Shown here piece by piece: positions 31,865 through 39,449 of a stretch of 64,000 nucleotides of DNA (position 1 is its first letter; each line of letters opens with the position of its first letter). This DNA comes from PALSA-607 sp036510735. Lineage in GTDB: Bacteria; Actinomycetota; Actinomycetes; Acidothermales; Acidothermaceae. The translations under genes were made by a program, and so were the position numbers. The stretch spans positions 1-64,000 of the forward strand of contig DATCDK010000240.1 of the NCBI GenBank assembly GCA_036510735.1, written 5' to 3'. The notes under the pieces were generated by a model that was given only the letters and a program-made list of their open reading frames with translations, was not told where the DNA came from and ran no database searches.

Positions 31865-33846
31865 TGGTCGAACCAGGGGAGGTGTTGTGGAGACCGGCTG
31901 ACGACGCCAGGGACACCTCGGCGCTCGGCAGGTTTCTTAGCCGAGCCGAATCCGTGACAGGTCTGCAGTTCGCCAACTATGAGGCCGCCTGGCGATGGTC
32001 GGTGTCGGACCTCGATACCTTCTGGCAGCTGGTGTGGGAACAGGCCGGGGTCATCGCCCACCGACAGCCGACAGCCGTGCTCGGACGACGAGAGATGCCG
32101 TTCGCGCAATGGTTTCCCGGTGCCACGCTGAACTACGCAGAGCACGCGCTGCGCGATCGCAGCTCCGCTGTCCGGGTGAAGGCGAGAAGTCAGACTCGAG
32201 CCTCGCAGGATCTAAGTGGCGCCGAACTGGCTGCACTCGTGGGCCGCGTGCAGCAAGGTCTGCGCCTGCTCGGTGTGAGCAGAGGCGATCGGGTGATCGG
32301 CTACTTGCCGAACATTCCCGAAGCGCTCGTGACCTACCTTGCAGTCGCGGGTCTCGGCGCGATCTGGTGCAGTGTGCCGATCGAGATGGGGCCTCGCAGC
32401 GTGCTCGACCGGGTGGCCCAGCTTGATCCGAAAGTCCTGGTCTGCGTCGACGGATATCGCTGGGGCGAGCGCATCGTCCACCGCCGCGACCAAGCAGCCG
32501 AAATCTGCGACCAGCTGCCCGGCGTCCGCGTTGTCGAAGTTCCCTACCTCGATGCCCATGCCGAACCACCGGCGGAAGCGATCGCGTGGGCTGCATTCAC
32601 GGCGACGCAGCTGCCCCCGACGTTTGAGGAGCTGCCGTTTGACCACCCACTGGTTGTGCTGTTCTCCAGCGGCACCACCGGTTTGCCCAAGGCGATCGTG
32701 CACGGCCATGGCGGCTTGCTACTTGAACACGCGAAGGCGCTGTCTCTGCAGATGGACGTCGGGCCGGGCGATGTCGGCTTCTGGTACACGACCACCGGCT
32801 GGATGGTCTGGAACATTCTCGTGAGCGGGTTGGTCGTGGGTGCGACCATTGTGCTGTTCGACGGAGACCCAGCGTGGCCAGATCTCGGCGGTCAATGGGC
32901 CGTCGCTGCCGAGACGAAGGCGACCCTTTTCGGTACCAGCGCTGGGTATCTCGCGGCGTGTGCGCGATCCGACCTGCGGCCAGGGGCCAGCTACGACCTC
33001 GCGGCGTTGCGCGAACTCACATCGTCTGGCTCACCGCTGTCGGCGACAGCCTCGGAGTGGGTCTACGACGCAGTGAAAAGTGATGTACTCCTAGCGCCGA
33101 CATCAGGCGGCACCGACGTGTGCAGCGGGTTCGTTGGTGGCAGCTCACTCACGTCGGTGTATGCCGGCGAGATGAGCTGTCGGCCGCTTGGCGTCGCGAC
33201 CGAGTCATTTGACGAAGCCGGCAAGCCGCTGAGCGGCCGACCGGGCGAACTCGTGGTGACCCTGCCGATGCCGTCGATGCCGGTCGCCTTCTGGAATGAC
33301 CCAGACGGTTCTCGTTACCGTGCCGCATATTTCGATACCTACCCCGGAGTCTGGCGACACGGCGACTGGATCATCCACACCGAGCGCGACACGTGGGTCA
33401 TCACCGGTCGCTCCGATGCCACCCTCAACAGAGGCGGGGTTCGGTTGGGTACCGCGGAGTTCTACAGCGTGCTCGACGCGCTTCCCGAAGTAGCCGACAG
33501 CGTGGTGGTTCATCTCGAAGACGACGCAGGGCACGGATCGCTCATCGCGCTGATCGTGGCGGCAAGCCCTACCGACGGGGACGACGACTCGTTGCGGTCA
33601 GCGATTACAGCGGCGATTCGAGGCCAGCTCTCACCTCGCCATGTACCCGACGCGATCGTGTTCGTGAACGCGTTGCCTCGAAACAACAACGGAAAACGGC
33701 TTGAGGTGCCCCTGAAGCGCGCCGCACAGGGCGTCGCGATCGACCAGGCGGTCGATCTCTCCGCACTCGACGATCCAGCAGGCTTTGTCAAGGCCGTCGC
33801 CGCGATTGCCGTCGCTGTCGCGGCGTTGTCGTCGGAGCCGGGATAA
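31864..33846 (+). CDS. acetoacetyl-CoA-synthetase-like acyl-CoA ligase (candidate aroylacetate-CoA ligase)
   Basis: This 660-residue ANL enzyme starts at ATG 31864, sharing a base with the previous stop (TGATG). The N-terminal ACS-type extension begins MVEPGEVLWRPADD. The ATP motif is LFSSGTTGLPKAIVHGHGG, followed by FWYTTTGWMVWN, TSGGTDVCSGFVGG, the hinge TGRSDATLNRGGVRLGTAEFY and the catalytic Lys in RNNNGKRLEVPLK. This is the acetoacetate-CoA ligase subfamily, which activates beta-keto acids. That preference matches an aroylacetate, the expected product of the upstream carboxylase. It is the last gene of the operon and convergent with the amidohydrolase (5-bp gap). Confidence 0.87.
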   Translation: MVEPGEVLWRPADDARDTSALGRFLSRAESVTGLQFANYEAAWRWSVSDLDTFWQLVWEQAGVIAHRQPTAVLGRREMPFAQWFPGATLNYAEHALRDRSSAVRVKARSQTRASQDLSGAELAALVGRVQQGLRLLGVSRGDRVIGYLPNIPEALVTYLAVAGLGAIWCSVPIEMGPRSVLDRVAQLDPKVLVCVDGYRWGERIVHRRDQAAEICDQLPGVRVVEVPYLDAHAEPPAEAIAWAAFTATQLPPTFEELPFDHPLVVLFSSGTTGLPKAIVHGHGGLLLEHAKALSLQMDVGPGDVGFWYTTTGWMVWNILVSGLVVGATIVLFDGDPAWPDLGGQWAVAAETKATLFGTSAGYLAACARSDLRPGASYDLAALRELTSSGSPLSATASEWVYDAVKSDVLLAPTSGGTDVCSGFVGGSSLTSVYAGEMSCRPLGVATESFDEAGKPLSGRPGELVVTLPMPSMPVAFWNDPDGSRYRAAYFDTYPGVWRHGDWIIHTERDTWVITGRSDATLNRGGVRLGTAEFYSVLDALPEVADSVVVHLEDDAGHGSLIALIVAASPTDGDDDSLRSAITAAIRGQLSPRHVPDAIVFVNALPRNNNGKRLEVPLKRAAQGVAIDQAVDLSALDDPAGFVKAVAAIAVAVAALSSEPG

Positions 33847-33851
33847 ACGTC

Positions 33852-34718
33852 TCAGAGCCCGAGCCACCGAGCGGCATTGTCTTTCAGGATCAGTGGTCGG
33901 ACGTCAGCTGCGATATCGAGCGCCTCGAAGTCGCCGAGCCACCGGTCGGGCGTAATCAGCGGGTAGTCCGAGCCGAACATCACCTTGTGCTTGAGTCGGC
34001 CATTGGCCGCCTGTACCAGCTGTGGCGGAAGGTATTTCGGTGACCAGCCAGACAAGTCGATCATCACGTTGGCCTTGTGCGTCGCGATCGAAATCGCGGC
34101 ATCCTGCCAGGGCACCGACGGGTGAGCGAGCACGATCGACAGGGTCGGGAAGTCAGCGGCCACGTCGTCGATGAGCATCGGGTCGGAGAACCGGAGCTTG
34201 ATCCCACGGCCGCCAGGTAGGCCGGCGCCGATCCCCGTCTGGCCGGTATGAAACACGATCGGGACGCCTAGGCCGGCCACCGCTTCGTAGAGCGGATACA
34301 CATGGCGATCGTTCGGGGCGAAAGCCTGCAACGACGGGTGCAACTTGAGCCCGCGCGCGCCCGAGGCGACCAGATCGCGCAACTGGCTCACCGCGCTCGC
34401 CCCGTCATGCGGGTCGACCGAACAGAACGGGATCAGCACGTCGGCATGTGCGCCGGACTGGGCGACGATGTCTTCACTTGAGAGTGCTTTGTGCCCGGTG
34501 GCGGTGTGCGCGTCGACCGTGAACACCACCGCCAAGAGGTTCCGTTCGCGGTAGTACTGCGCGATGTCTTCGACGGTGGGCGTGCTGTTGACTGTGGACT
34601 TGAAATACTTCGACGCGGCAGCGAGCAATTCGTCGTCCAGCGAGCGATTCCCATTGCCGTCGGCCTCGACATGGACATGGGTGTCAATGGCCCGCACGTT
34701 GGCAAGATCGACGATCAT
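33852..34718 (-). CDS. amidohydrolase-2 family C-C hydrolase (CouO-like, 4-hydroxyphenyl-beta-ketoacyl-CoA hydrolase candidate)
   Basis: This 288-residue metal-dependent amidohydrolase has the N-terminal DTHVHVE motif (residues 12-18), GLKLHPSLQAFAPND, a second metal histidine in FHTGQTG, VLAHPSVPWQ and the terminal FGSDYPLITPDRW aspartate motif. Proteins of this type were reported in p-coumarate beta-oxidation clusters (CouO of Rhodococcus) as hydrolysing 4-hydroxybenzoylacetyl-CoA to 4-hydroxybenzoate and acetyl-CoA. That reaction would complete the pathway begun by the convergent operon. It is a single gene; the 73-bp gap to maf is its promoter region. Another amidohydrolase activity cannot be excluded. 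Confidence 0.75.
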   Translation of the reverse strand: MIVDLANVRAIDTHVHVEADGNGNRSLDDELLAAASKYFKSTVNSTPTVEDIAQYYRERNLLAVVFTVDAHTATGHKALSSEDIVAQSGAHADVLIPFCSVDPHDGASAVSQLRDLVASGARGLKLHPSLQAFAPNDRHVYPLYEAVAGLGVPIVFHTGQTGIGAGLPGGRGIKLRFSDPMLIDDVAADFPTLSIVLAHPSVPWQDAAISIATHKANVMIDLSGWSPKYLPPQLVQAANGRLKHKVMFGSDYPLITPDRWLGDFEALDIAADVRPLILKDNAARWLGL

Positions 34719-34791
34719 GCTCCGTGATTGTAGGGGTCGACATCTGCATCTGTGAGGAATCGAAGCGACGGTGGCTTAGGATCGTGGCCTG

Positions 34792-35388
34792 ATGCAGTCA
34801 CGACAGCTCGTCCTCGCGTCGGCGTCGCCTGCGCGGCTACGACTCCTATGGGACGCCGGGTTTGATCCCATCGTGATGGTCAGCGGCGTCGATGAGGATG
34901 CAGTCGAAAGAGCCGATCCGGTCTATCTGGTTGAGACTCTTGCGGTGCGCAAGGCCGCAGCTGTCGCCAAGCACGTGCCGGCGAGCTCGGTGGTGATTGG
35001 TTGCGACTCGATGTTGAGCTTCGACGGCGACATCATGGGCAAGCCGCCCACAGCGGAGGCTGCGCGGCACTATTGGCAGCGCATGCGCGGTCGCGACGGT
35101 GTGCTCGTCACCGGCCACTGCGTCATCGACGTCGGTTCGGGCCGCGAGGCGTCGGGGGTGGCGAGCACCACAGTGCATTTCGGGACGCCGACAGACGACG
35201 AAATCGATGCGTACATCAATACCGGCGAACCTATGAAAGTCGCTGGTGCGTTTACCCTCGACGGGTTTGCTGGACCTTTCGTCGACGGGATCGAGGGTGA
35301 CCACGGCAACGTGATCGGTCTTTCGTTGCCCTTACTTCGCCGACTGCTCGCCGACATCGACATCAGGATCGTGGATCTGTGGCGCTGA
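34792..35388 (+). CDS. maf: Maf-family nucleoside triphosphate pyrophosphatase
   Basis: This 198-residue Maf protein hydrolyses non-canonical or excess nucleoside triphosphates to monophosphates (house-cleaning). The signature LVLASASPARLRLL is at residues 6-19 with VIGCDSMLSFDGDIMGKP following. The usual region around KVAGAFTLDGFAGPFVDGIEGDHGNVIGLSLP closes the active site. It overlaps the dihydrouridine synthase gene by 10 bp, forming a two-gene operon. It marks the right boundary of the aromatic island. Confidence 0.9.
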   Translation: MQSRQLVLASASPARLRLLWDAGFDPIVMVSGVDEDAVERADPVYLVETLAVRKAAAVAKHVPASSVVIGCDSMLSFDGDIMGKPPTAEAARHYWQRMRGRDGVLVTGHCVIDVGSGREASGVASTTVHFGTPTDDEIDAYINTGEPMKVAGAFTLDGFAGPFVDGIEGDHGNVIGLSLPLLRRLLADIDIRIVDLWR

Positions 35389-36497
35389 AGATCGGGCCGA
35401 TCGAAGTCGACCCACCGATCGTGCTCGCGCCGATGGCGGGAGTGACGAACGTGCCGTTTCGCCAGCTATGCCGAAGCTATGGCGCGGCGCTCTACGTGAG
35501 CGAGATGGTGTCGGCGCGCGCGGTGATCGAACACAACCCGAACACCGAGGCGATGATGCGTTTCGGCGACGACGAGCCGGTGCGCAGCCTGCAGCTCTAC
35601 GGCGTCGATCCCGACGTGATGTACGCGGCTGTGCGCCATGCGGTTGGCGAGATTGGGGTCGACCACATCGACCTGAACTTCGGTTGCCCGGCGCAGAAGG
35701 TGAACCGGGTCGGCGGCGGGGCGGCGCTGCCGCTTCGTCGCGCGTTGTTCCGTGCCGTCGTCGCCGCCGCGGTAAGAGCGGCGGGCACTGTTCCCGTGAC
35801 GGTGAAGATGCGCAAGGGCGTCGACGACGCGACGCTGACCTACCTCGACGCTGCCCGCGCCGCTGAAGATGTCGGCGTCGCCGCAATCGCACTGCACGCC
35901 CGCACCGCCGAGCAGCTGTATTCGGGCGCGGCAGACTGGTCGGCGATCACCAAGCTGCGTGAGGCGATCACCTCGGTGCCGGTCCTGGGCAACGGCGACA
36001 TCTGGGCCGCCGACGATGCGGTTCGCATGATGCGCGAGACCGGATGTGCTGGTGTCGTGGTCGGTCGAGGATGTCTCGGCAAGCCATGGTTGTTCCGCGA
36101 GCTCTCGCAGGTCTTCGCCGGCGTACCGATCGGTCCGGCGCCCGCACTTGGTGAAGTCATCGCGGTCATGCGCAGTCACGTCGACCTTCTCATGACGCAT
36201 AAGCCGACGCCGCAACTCGGCGTCCGCGCGTTTCGTAAGCACATCGGCTGGTACCTGACCGGGTTTCCCGTCGGCGGATACCTACGACGAGCGCTGATGG
36301 ATGCCGAGACTGCAGGCGAGCTCGATGCGCTTCTCGACACCCTCGATCCGTCGATGCCGCTGCCGCCGGCCGTCCGCAACCTCCCGCGGGGGCATCTGCA
36401 CGGACCACGACCTGTGCAATTGCCGGCGAACTGGCGTCAGTTGGCAGACGATCCAGCGCCGTTGGTCGGCGCTGACGAGGCGTACTCCGGCGGCTAG
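35379..36497 (+). CDS. dus: tRNA-dihydrouridine synthase
   Basis: This 372-residue FMN enzyme reduces uridines in the tRNA D-loop. It starts at GTG 35379, overlapping maf by 10 bp. The FMN-binding N-terminus is VLAPMAGVTNVPFRQLC, with the catalytic Cys in DLNFGCPAQKVNRVGGGAAL. Then come VTVKMRKGVDD, ALHARTAEQLYSGAADW, VLGNGDIW and GVVVGRGCLGKPWLF. The length fits actinobacterial DusB-like proteins. A hairpin followed by a T run lies at the stop codon. Confidence 0.92.
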   Translation: MALKIGPIEVDPPIVLAPMAGVTNVPFRQLCRSYGAALYVSEMVSARAVIEHNPNTEAMMRFGDDEPVRSLQLYGVDPDVMYAAVRHAVGEIGVDHIDLNFGCPAQKVNRVGGGAALPLRRALFRAVVAAAVRAAGTVPVTVKMRKGVDDATLTYLDAARAAEDVGVAAIALHARTAEQLYSGAADWSAITKLREAITSVPVLGNGDIWAADDAVRMMRETGCAGVVVGRGCLGKPWLFRELSQVFAGVPIGPAPALGEVIAVMRSHVDLLMTHKPTPQLGVRAFRKHIGWYLTGFPVGGYLRRALMDAETAGELDALLDTLDPSMPLPPAVRNLPRGHLHGPRPVQLPANWRQLADDPAPLVGADEAYSGG

Positions 36498-36515
36498 CCG
36501 GAACCCACCTTTTTC
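36486..36515 (+). terminator. candidate intrinsic terminator of maf-dus
   Basis: TCCGGC-GGCTA-GCCGGA forms a perfect 6-bp stem with a 5-base loop spanning the dus stop codon. It is followed eight bases later by a run of five T. The stem is short and the T run somewhat distant, so confidence is moderate. Confidence 0.45.
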
Positions 36516-36533
36516 ACCCTTTACACGAGCGAT

Positions 36534-36914
36534 TTGTGCCGCATAGTGTCGAAAAAAGGGAGCGGTCACGGGGAGCCGGTCACCCAAGCTTCCTGGTGGT
36601 CCGGGTGCACTGAGCCATTTCGACCAGTCGACAAAACTGCGCTGGGCGGAACGCCGACATCGGGCTGGGCGTTCACCATCGCGCTCACGGGACAAGACGG
36701 GTTCGGCCAGGACAATGCACGCACGTTCGCACCCACGCCGCAGCCGTTCAACTTCGGTGTGTGTGCCGCTGCGTCCGCCAGTCCGCTGTGCACGGCCGAC
36801 CCGAACACTGTGCCGAAGGTGATGGACACGATCACCCCGACCGGCGTAGCGCAGTCGACCGAACTCGACTACACGCTCGGTGCGGTAGTGCTCCAGGGAG
36901 TCACGATTTCCTAG
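36534..36914 (+). CDS. orphan ORF resembling a fragment of a secreted protein
   Basis: The 424-bp gap between dus and the DUF2630 gene holds one plus-strand ORF of 126 codons. Its second half reads like an exported beta-domain: GWAFTIALTGQDGFGQDNAR, then FNFGVCAAASASPLC with a cysteine pair, and LDYTLGAVVLQGVTIS at the end. No signal peptide, Shine-Dalgarno or convincing start precedes it. It may be a decayed remnant of a longer surface protein, or a spurious ORF. No function is assigned. Confidence 0.3.
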   Translation: MCRIVSKKGSGHGEPVTQASWWSGCTEPFRPVDKTALGGTPTSGWAFTIALTGQDGFGQDNARTFAPTPQPFNFGVCAAASASPLCTADPNTVPKVMDTITPTGVAQSTELDYTLGAVVLQGVTIS

Positions 36915-36921
36915 GTAGCGA

Positions 36922-37143
36922 TTACTGCTGGTAGTGCTCAACCTCGGGGATGGGTCGTGCGTGGGCCTCGTCGGGGTTGTCGCCGAACTCGCGCTTGGCC
37001 TGGCGCTGCCGAAGAAGGTCCCAACACTGGTCGAGCTGCTCTTCGATCTGCCGACGGCGATCAGCAGCACCATCGGTGCCGGTCAGGTGGTGTTCTTCGG
37101 CCACGAGTTCGGAGATGCGCGACAGCAGGTCGTCGTCGGCCAT
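36922..37143 (-). CDS. DUF2630 family protein
   Basis: This 73-residue acidic helical protein (MADDDLLSRISELVAEEHHL at the N-terminus, EEQLDQCWDLLRQRQAKREF in the middle, ending IPEVEHYQQ) matches the small actinobacterial DUF2630 family. The function of this family is unknown. The sequence predicts a helical hairpin. It stands alone, downstream of and on the same strand as the RecQ-like gene. Confidence 0.85.
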   Translation of the reverse strand: MADDDLLSRISELVAEEHHLTGTDGAADRRRQIEEQLDQCWDLLRQRQAKREFGDNPDEAHARPIPEVEHYQQ

Positions 37144-37195
37144 GTGACTGTTCTCCAGGGGGTGTAGGGCTCCAGGTGTTTGGTCAGTGACCAGA

Positions 37196-39331
37196 CTACG
37201 GGCGGCGGTGCAGAACTATCGGGTAGACCGCGGTGGCCCCGAGCTCCTCGAGCAGGGACGCCGCGACCGTCATGGTCCAGCCGGAACTGTAGACATCGTC
37301 GACGAGCAGGATCGGGCCAGCCGGCAGCGAGCCTTCAGATAGGCCGCCCGCGGGCACCAGACTGGCGGTCACGGCCGCGACGCGCTGCCCCGACGCGACG
37401 CCGGACACCGGCCGCGGACCACGGATCTCCAACGCGTCGACCAGGTTGAGCCGGCCGACCGTTGCAATGTGGCGGGCCAGTGAGCTGATCAGTAACGGAT
37501 GGGTCCGCGACGGGATGGCCACCACGGTCGTCGGCCGGGTAGGCCAACTTCGCGCCCATCGCGCCAGCAACTCGACGACCCCTGCCGCGACCTCCGGCGG
37601 CAACTCACCGTCAGCTGCGCCGTCGCGAGTCAGCGGGACGACGAGATCTGCCCAACCCGGGTCGTCGGCGAACGCGAGGGCGCGCCCATCGACGAGTGTG
37701 GTGCCGATACGGCCCTTTCGTGCCGCGCCGGTGCGATCGATGGAGCCTGTGGGCCACAGCTTGCGCGGCTCGATCACCACATCGATGCCGCGAGCAAAGA
37801 TGCGCGCGGTGTCGACGTCGACGGTCGACGGTGAGAACGCGAGGCCCGCAGGCAGCACACCGGTGCACACCGAGCAGACGCCGCAGGCAACGCCGGCGTG
37901 CGGGTCGTCAAGTGAGAGTCGCAGAAACGACATGAGGCAGCCGCTGCCGGCGGCGTAGCTGCGCATGATGCCGGCCTCGGTCGCGCGAGCGGCGGCCAAC
38001 GCGGCATACCGTTTCTCGTCGAAGATCCACTGTTCACCGGTCGCCTGCCACCCGGCACCGACCCGCTGCACAGCGCCGTCGACCGCGAGGATCTTGAGCA
38101 GCGCCTCGAGCCGGCCGCGCCGGGAGCCGGTGGCCTCCTCGAGCTTCTGTAACGACAGCGGCTGCGAAGCCGCTCCCAACGCCGACAGCACCGAGGCCGC
38201 CAATGCAGGAGCCGGTGTTGACGCGTCGGCGAAGTAGGCCCACACCCGGTCGTCGGTCTCAGCAGGGAGCAGCACGGCGACCGCGGTGTCGAGCGCGCGA
38301 CCGGCGCGTCCTACCTGCTGGTAGTAGGCGACCGGCGATGCCGGCGAACCGACGTGCAGGCAGAACGCGAGATCGGGCTTGTCATATCCCATGCCCAACG
38401 CGGAGGTTGAGATGACTGCCTTGATCTCGTTGCGCCGCAGCTGGTCCTCAATGCGTTCGCGTTCGTCAGTCTCGAGCTGGCCAGAGTAGGCCGCGACGGC
38501 ATGGCCGCGAGAGGTGAGAAAGTCGGCAAGGCGGACCGTGTCTGCGACGGTGAGCACGTAGACGATTCCGGATCCGTCGAGCGTGTCGAGTGCGGCGGCC
38601 ACCCACGCGTACCGCTGCAACGCCGAAAGCCCGGGGACAACCCCCAGCTGCAATGACGATCGAGCCAAGGTTCCGCGCAACACCAAAGGCGCGACCGTGT
38701 TGCCCACCGCCAGCTGGTCGGCGACGTCGCGGGTGACCCGGTCGTTCGCGGTCGCGGTCGTGGCCAGCACCGGCAGGTCGGGGCGGGTGTTGGTAAGCAG
38801 TCGGGTCAGTCGCTGGTAGTCAGGGCGGAAGTCGAAACCCCAGTCGGACACGCAGTGCGCTTCGTCGATGACCAGCATCCCAAGACGTTCGAGCAAGTTC
38901 GGCAGTACCGACTCGGCAAAGCGCGCCGACGCGAGGCGCTCGGGGGAGGTCAGAAGGACATCGACTTCGTCGTCGGCCAGCTGCTTCTCGATAACGCCCC
39001 AGTCATCGACATTTGCGGAGTTGAGCGTGACCGCGTGCAGGCCAGCCCGCTGCGCCGCGGCGACCTGATCGCGCATCAGGGCAAGCAACGGGGAGATGAC
39101 CAGGACCGTGCCCGACCCGGCCGCGCGCAACGCGGCGGCGGCGATCCAATAGACCGCGGACTTGCCCCACCCGGTTGCCTGAACGCACAGCACCCGGCGG
39201 CCCTCACAGACCAGGCCCTGCGCCGCGGCCAGCTGGTCGGGCCGAAGGACAGCGCTCGGCCCGGCGAGCTCGCGGAGCACCCTCGTGGCGACCGCGAGCA
39301 ACTGGTCGGGCTCGACCCGAGTCTGCGTCAC
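37196..39331 (-). CDS. recQ: RecQ-family ATP-dependent DNA helicase fused to a phosphoribosyltransferase domain
   Basis: This is a 711-residue superfamily 2 helicase. The Walker A motif is QATGWGKSAVYW (near 52), the DEAH box VIDEAHCVSDWGFDFRPDY, motif III ATTATA, and motifs V-VI include STSALGMGYDKPDL and QVGRAGRA. The zinc-binding RecQ segment has cysteines in GSGCLMSFLRL and CGVCSVCTG. From about residue 560 the protein continues into a ComF-like type I phosphoribosyltransferase domain with the PRPP loop ILLVDDVYSSGWTMT near the C-terminus. The HRDC domain of E. coli RecQ is absent. It is divergent from the GGDEF-EAL gene. Unwinding in DNA repair is expected; the role of the PRTase part is unknown. 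Confidence 0.88.
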   Translation of the reverse strand: MTQTRVEPDQLLAVATRVLRELAGPSAVLRPDQLAAAQGLVCEGRRVLCVQATGWGKSAVYWIAAAALRAAGSGTVLVISPLLALMRDQVAAAQRAGLHAVTLNSANVDDWGVIEKQLADDEVDVLLTSPERLASARFAESVLPNLLERLGMLVIDEAHCVSDWGFDFRPDYQRLTRLLTNTRPDLPVLATTATANDRVTRDVADQLAVGNTVAPLVLRGTLARSSLQLGVVPGLSALQRYAWVAAALDTLDGSGIVYVLTVADTVRLADFLTSRGHAVAAYSGQLETDERERIEDQLRRNEIKAVISTSALGMGYDKPDLAFCLHVGSPASPVAYYQQVGRAGRALDTAVAVLLPAETDDRVWAYFADASTPAPALAASVLSALGAASQPLSLQKLEEATGSRRGRLEALLKILAVDGAVQRVGAGWQATGEQWIFDEKRYAALAAARATEAGIMRSYAAGSGCLMSFLRLSLDDPHAGVACGVCSVCTGVLPAGLAFSPSTVDVDTARIFARGIDVVIEPRKLWPTGSIDRTGAARKGRIGTTLVDGRALAFADDPGWADLVVPLTRDGAADGELPPEVAAGVVELLARWARSWPTRPTTVVAIPSRTHPLLISSLARHIATVGRLNLVDALEIRGPRPVSGVASGQRVAAVTASLVPAGGLSEGSLPAGPILLVDDVYSSGWTMTVAASLLEELGATAVYPIVLHRRP

Positions 39332-39449
39332 TGTCCGAGCATGACCTACCCGGCGGACAGCCGGGCCGACCTCCGCGCAAATGGCCTTCAGCCCAGGCTG
39401 GGCGTACCGATACTCCTGTGAGGCTCGTTGACAGGGAAAGAGGTTGTGC

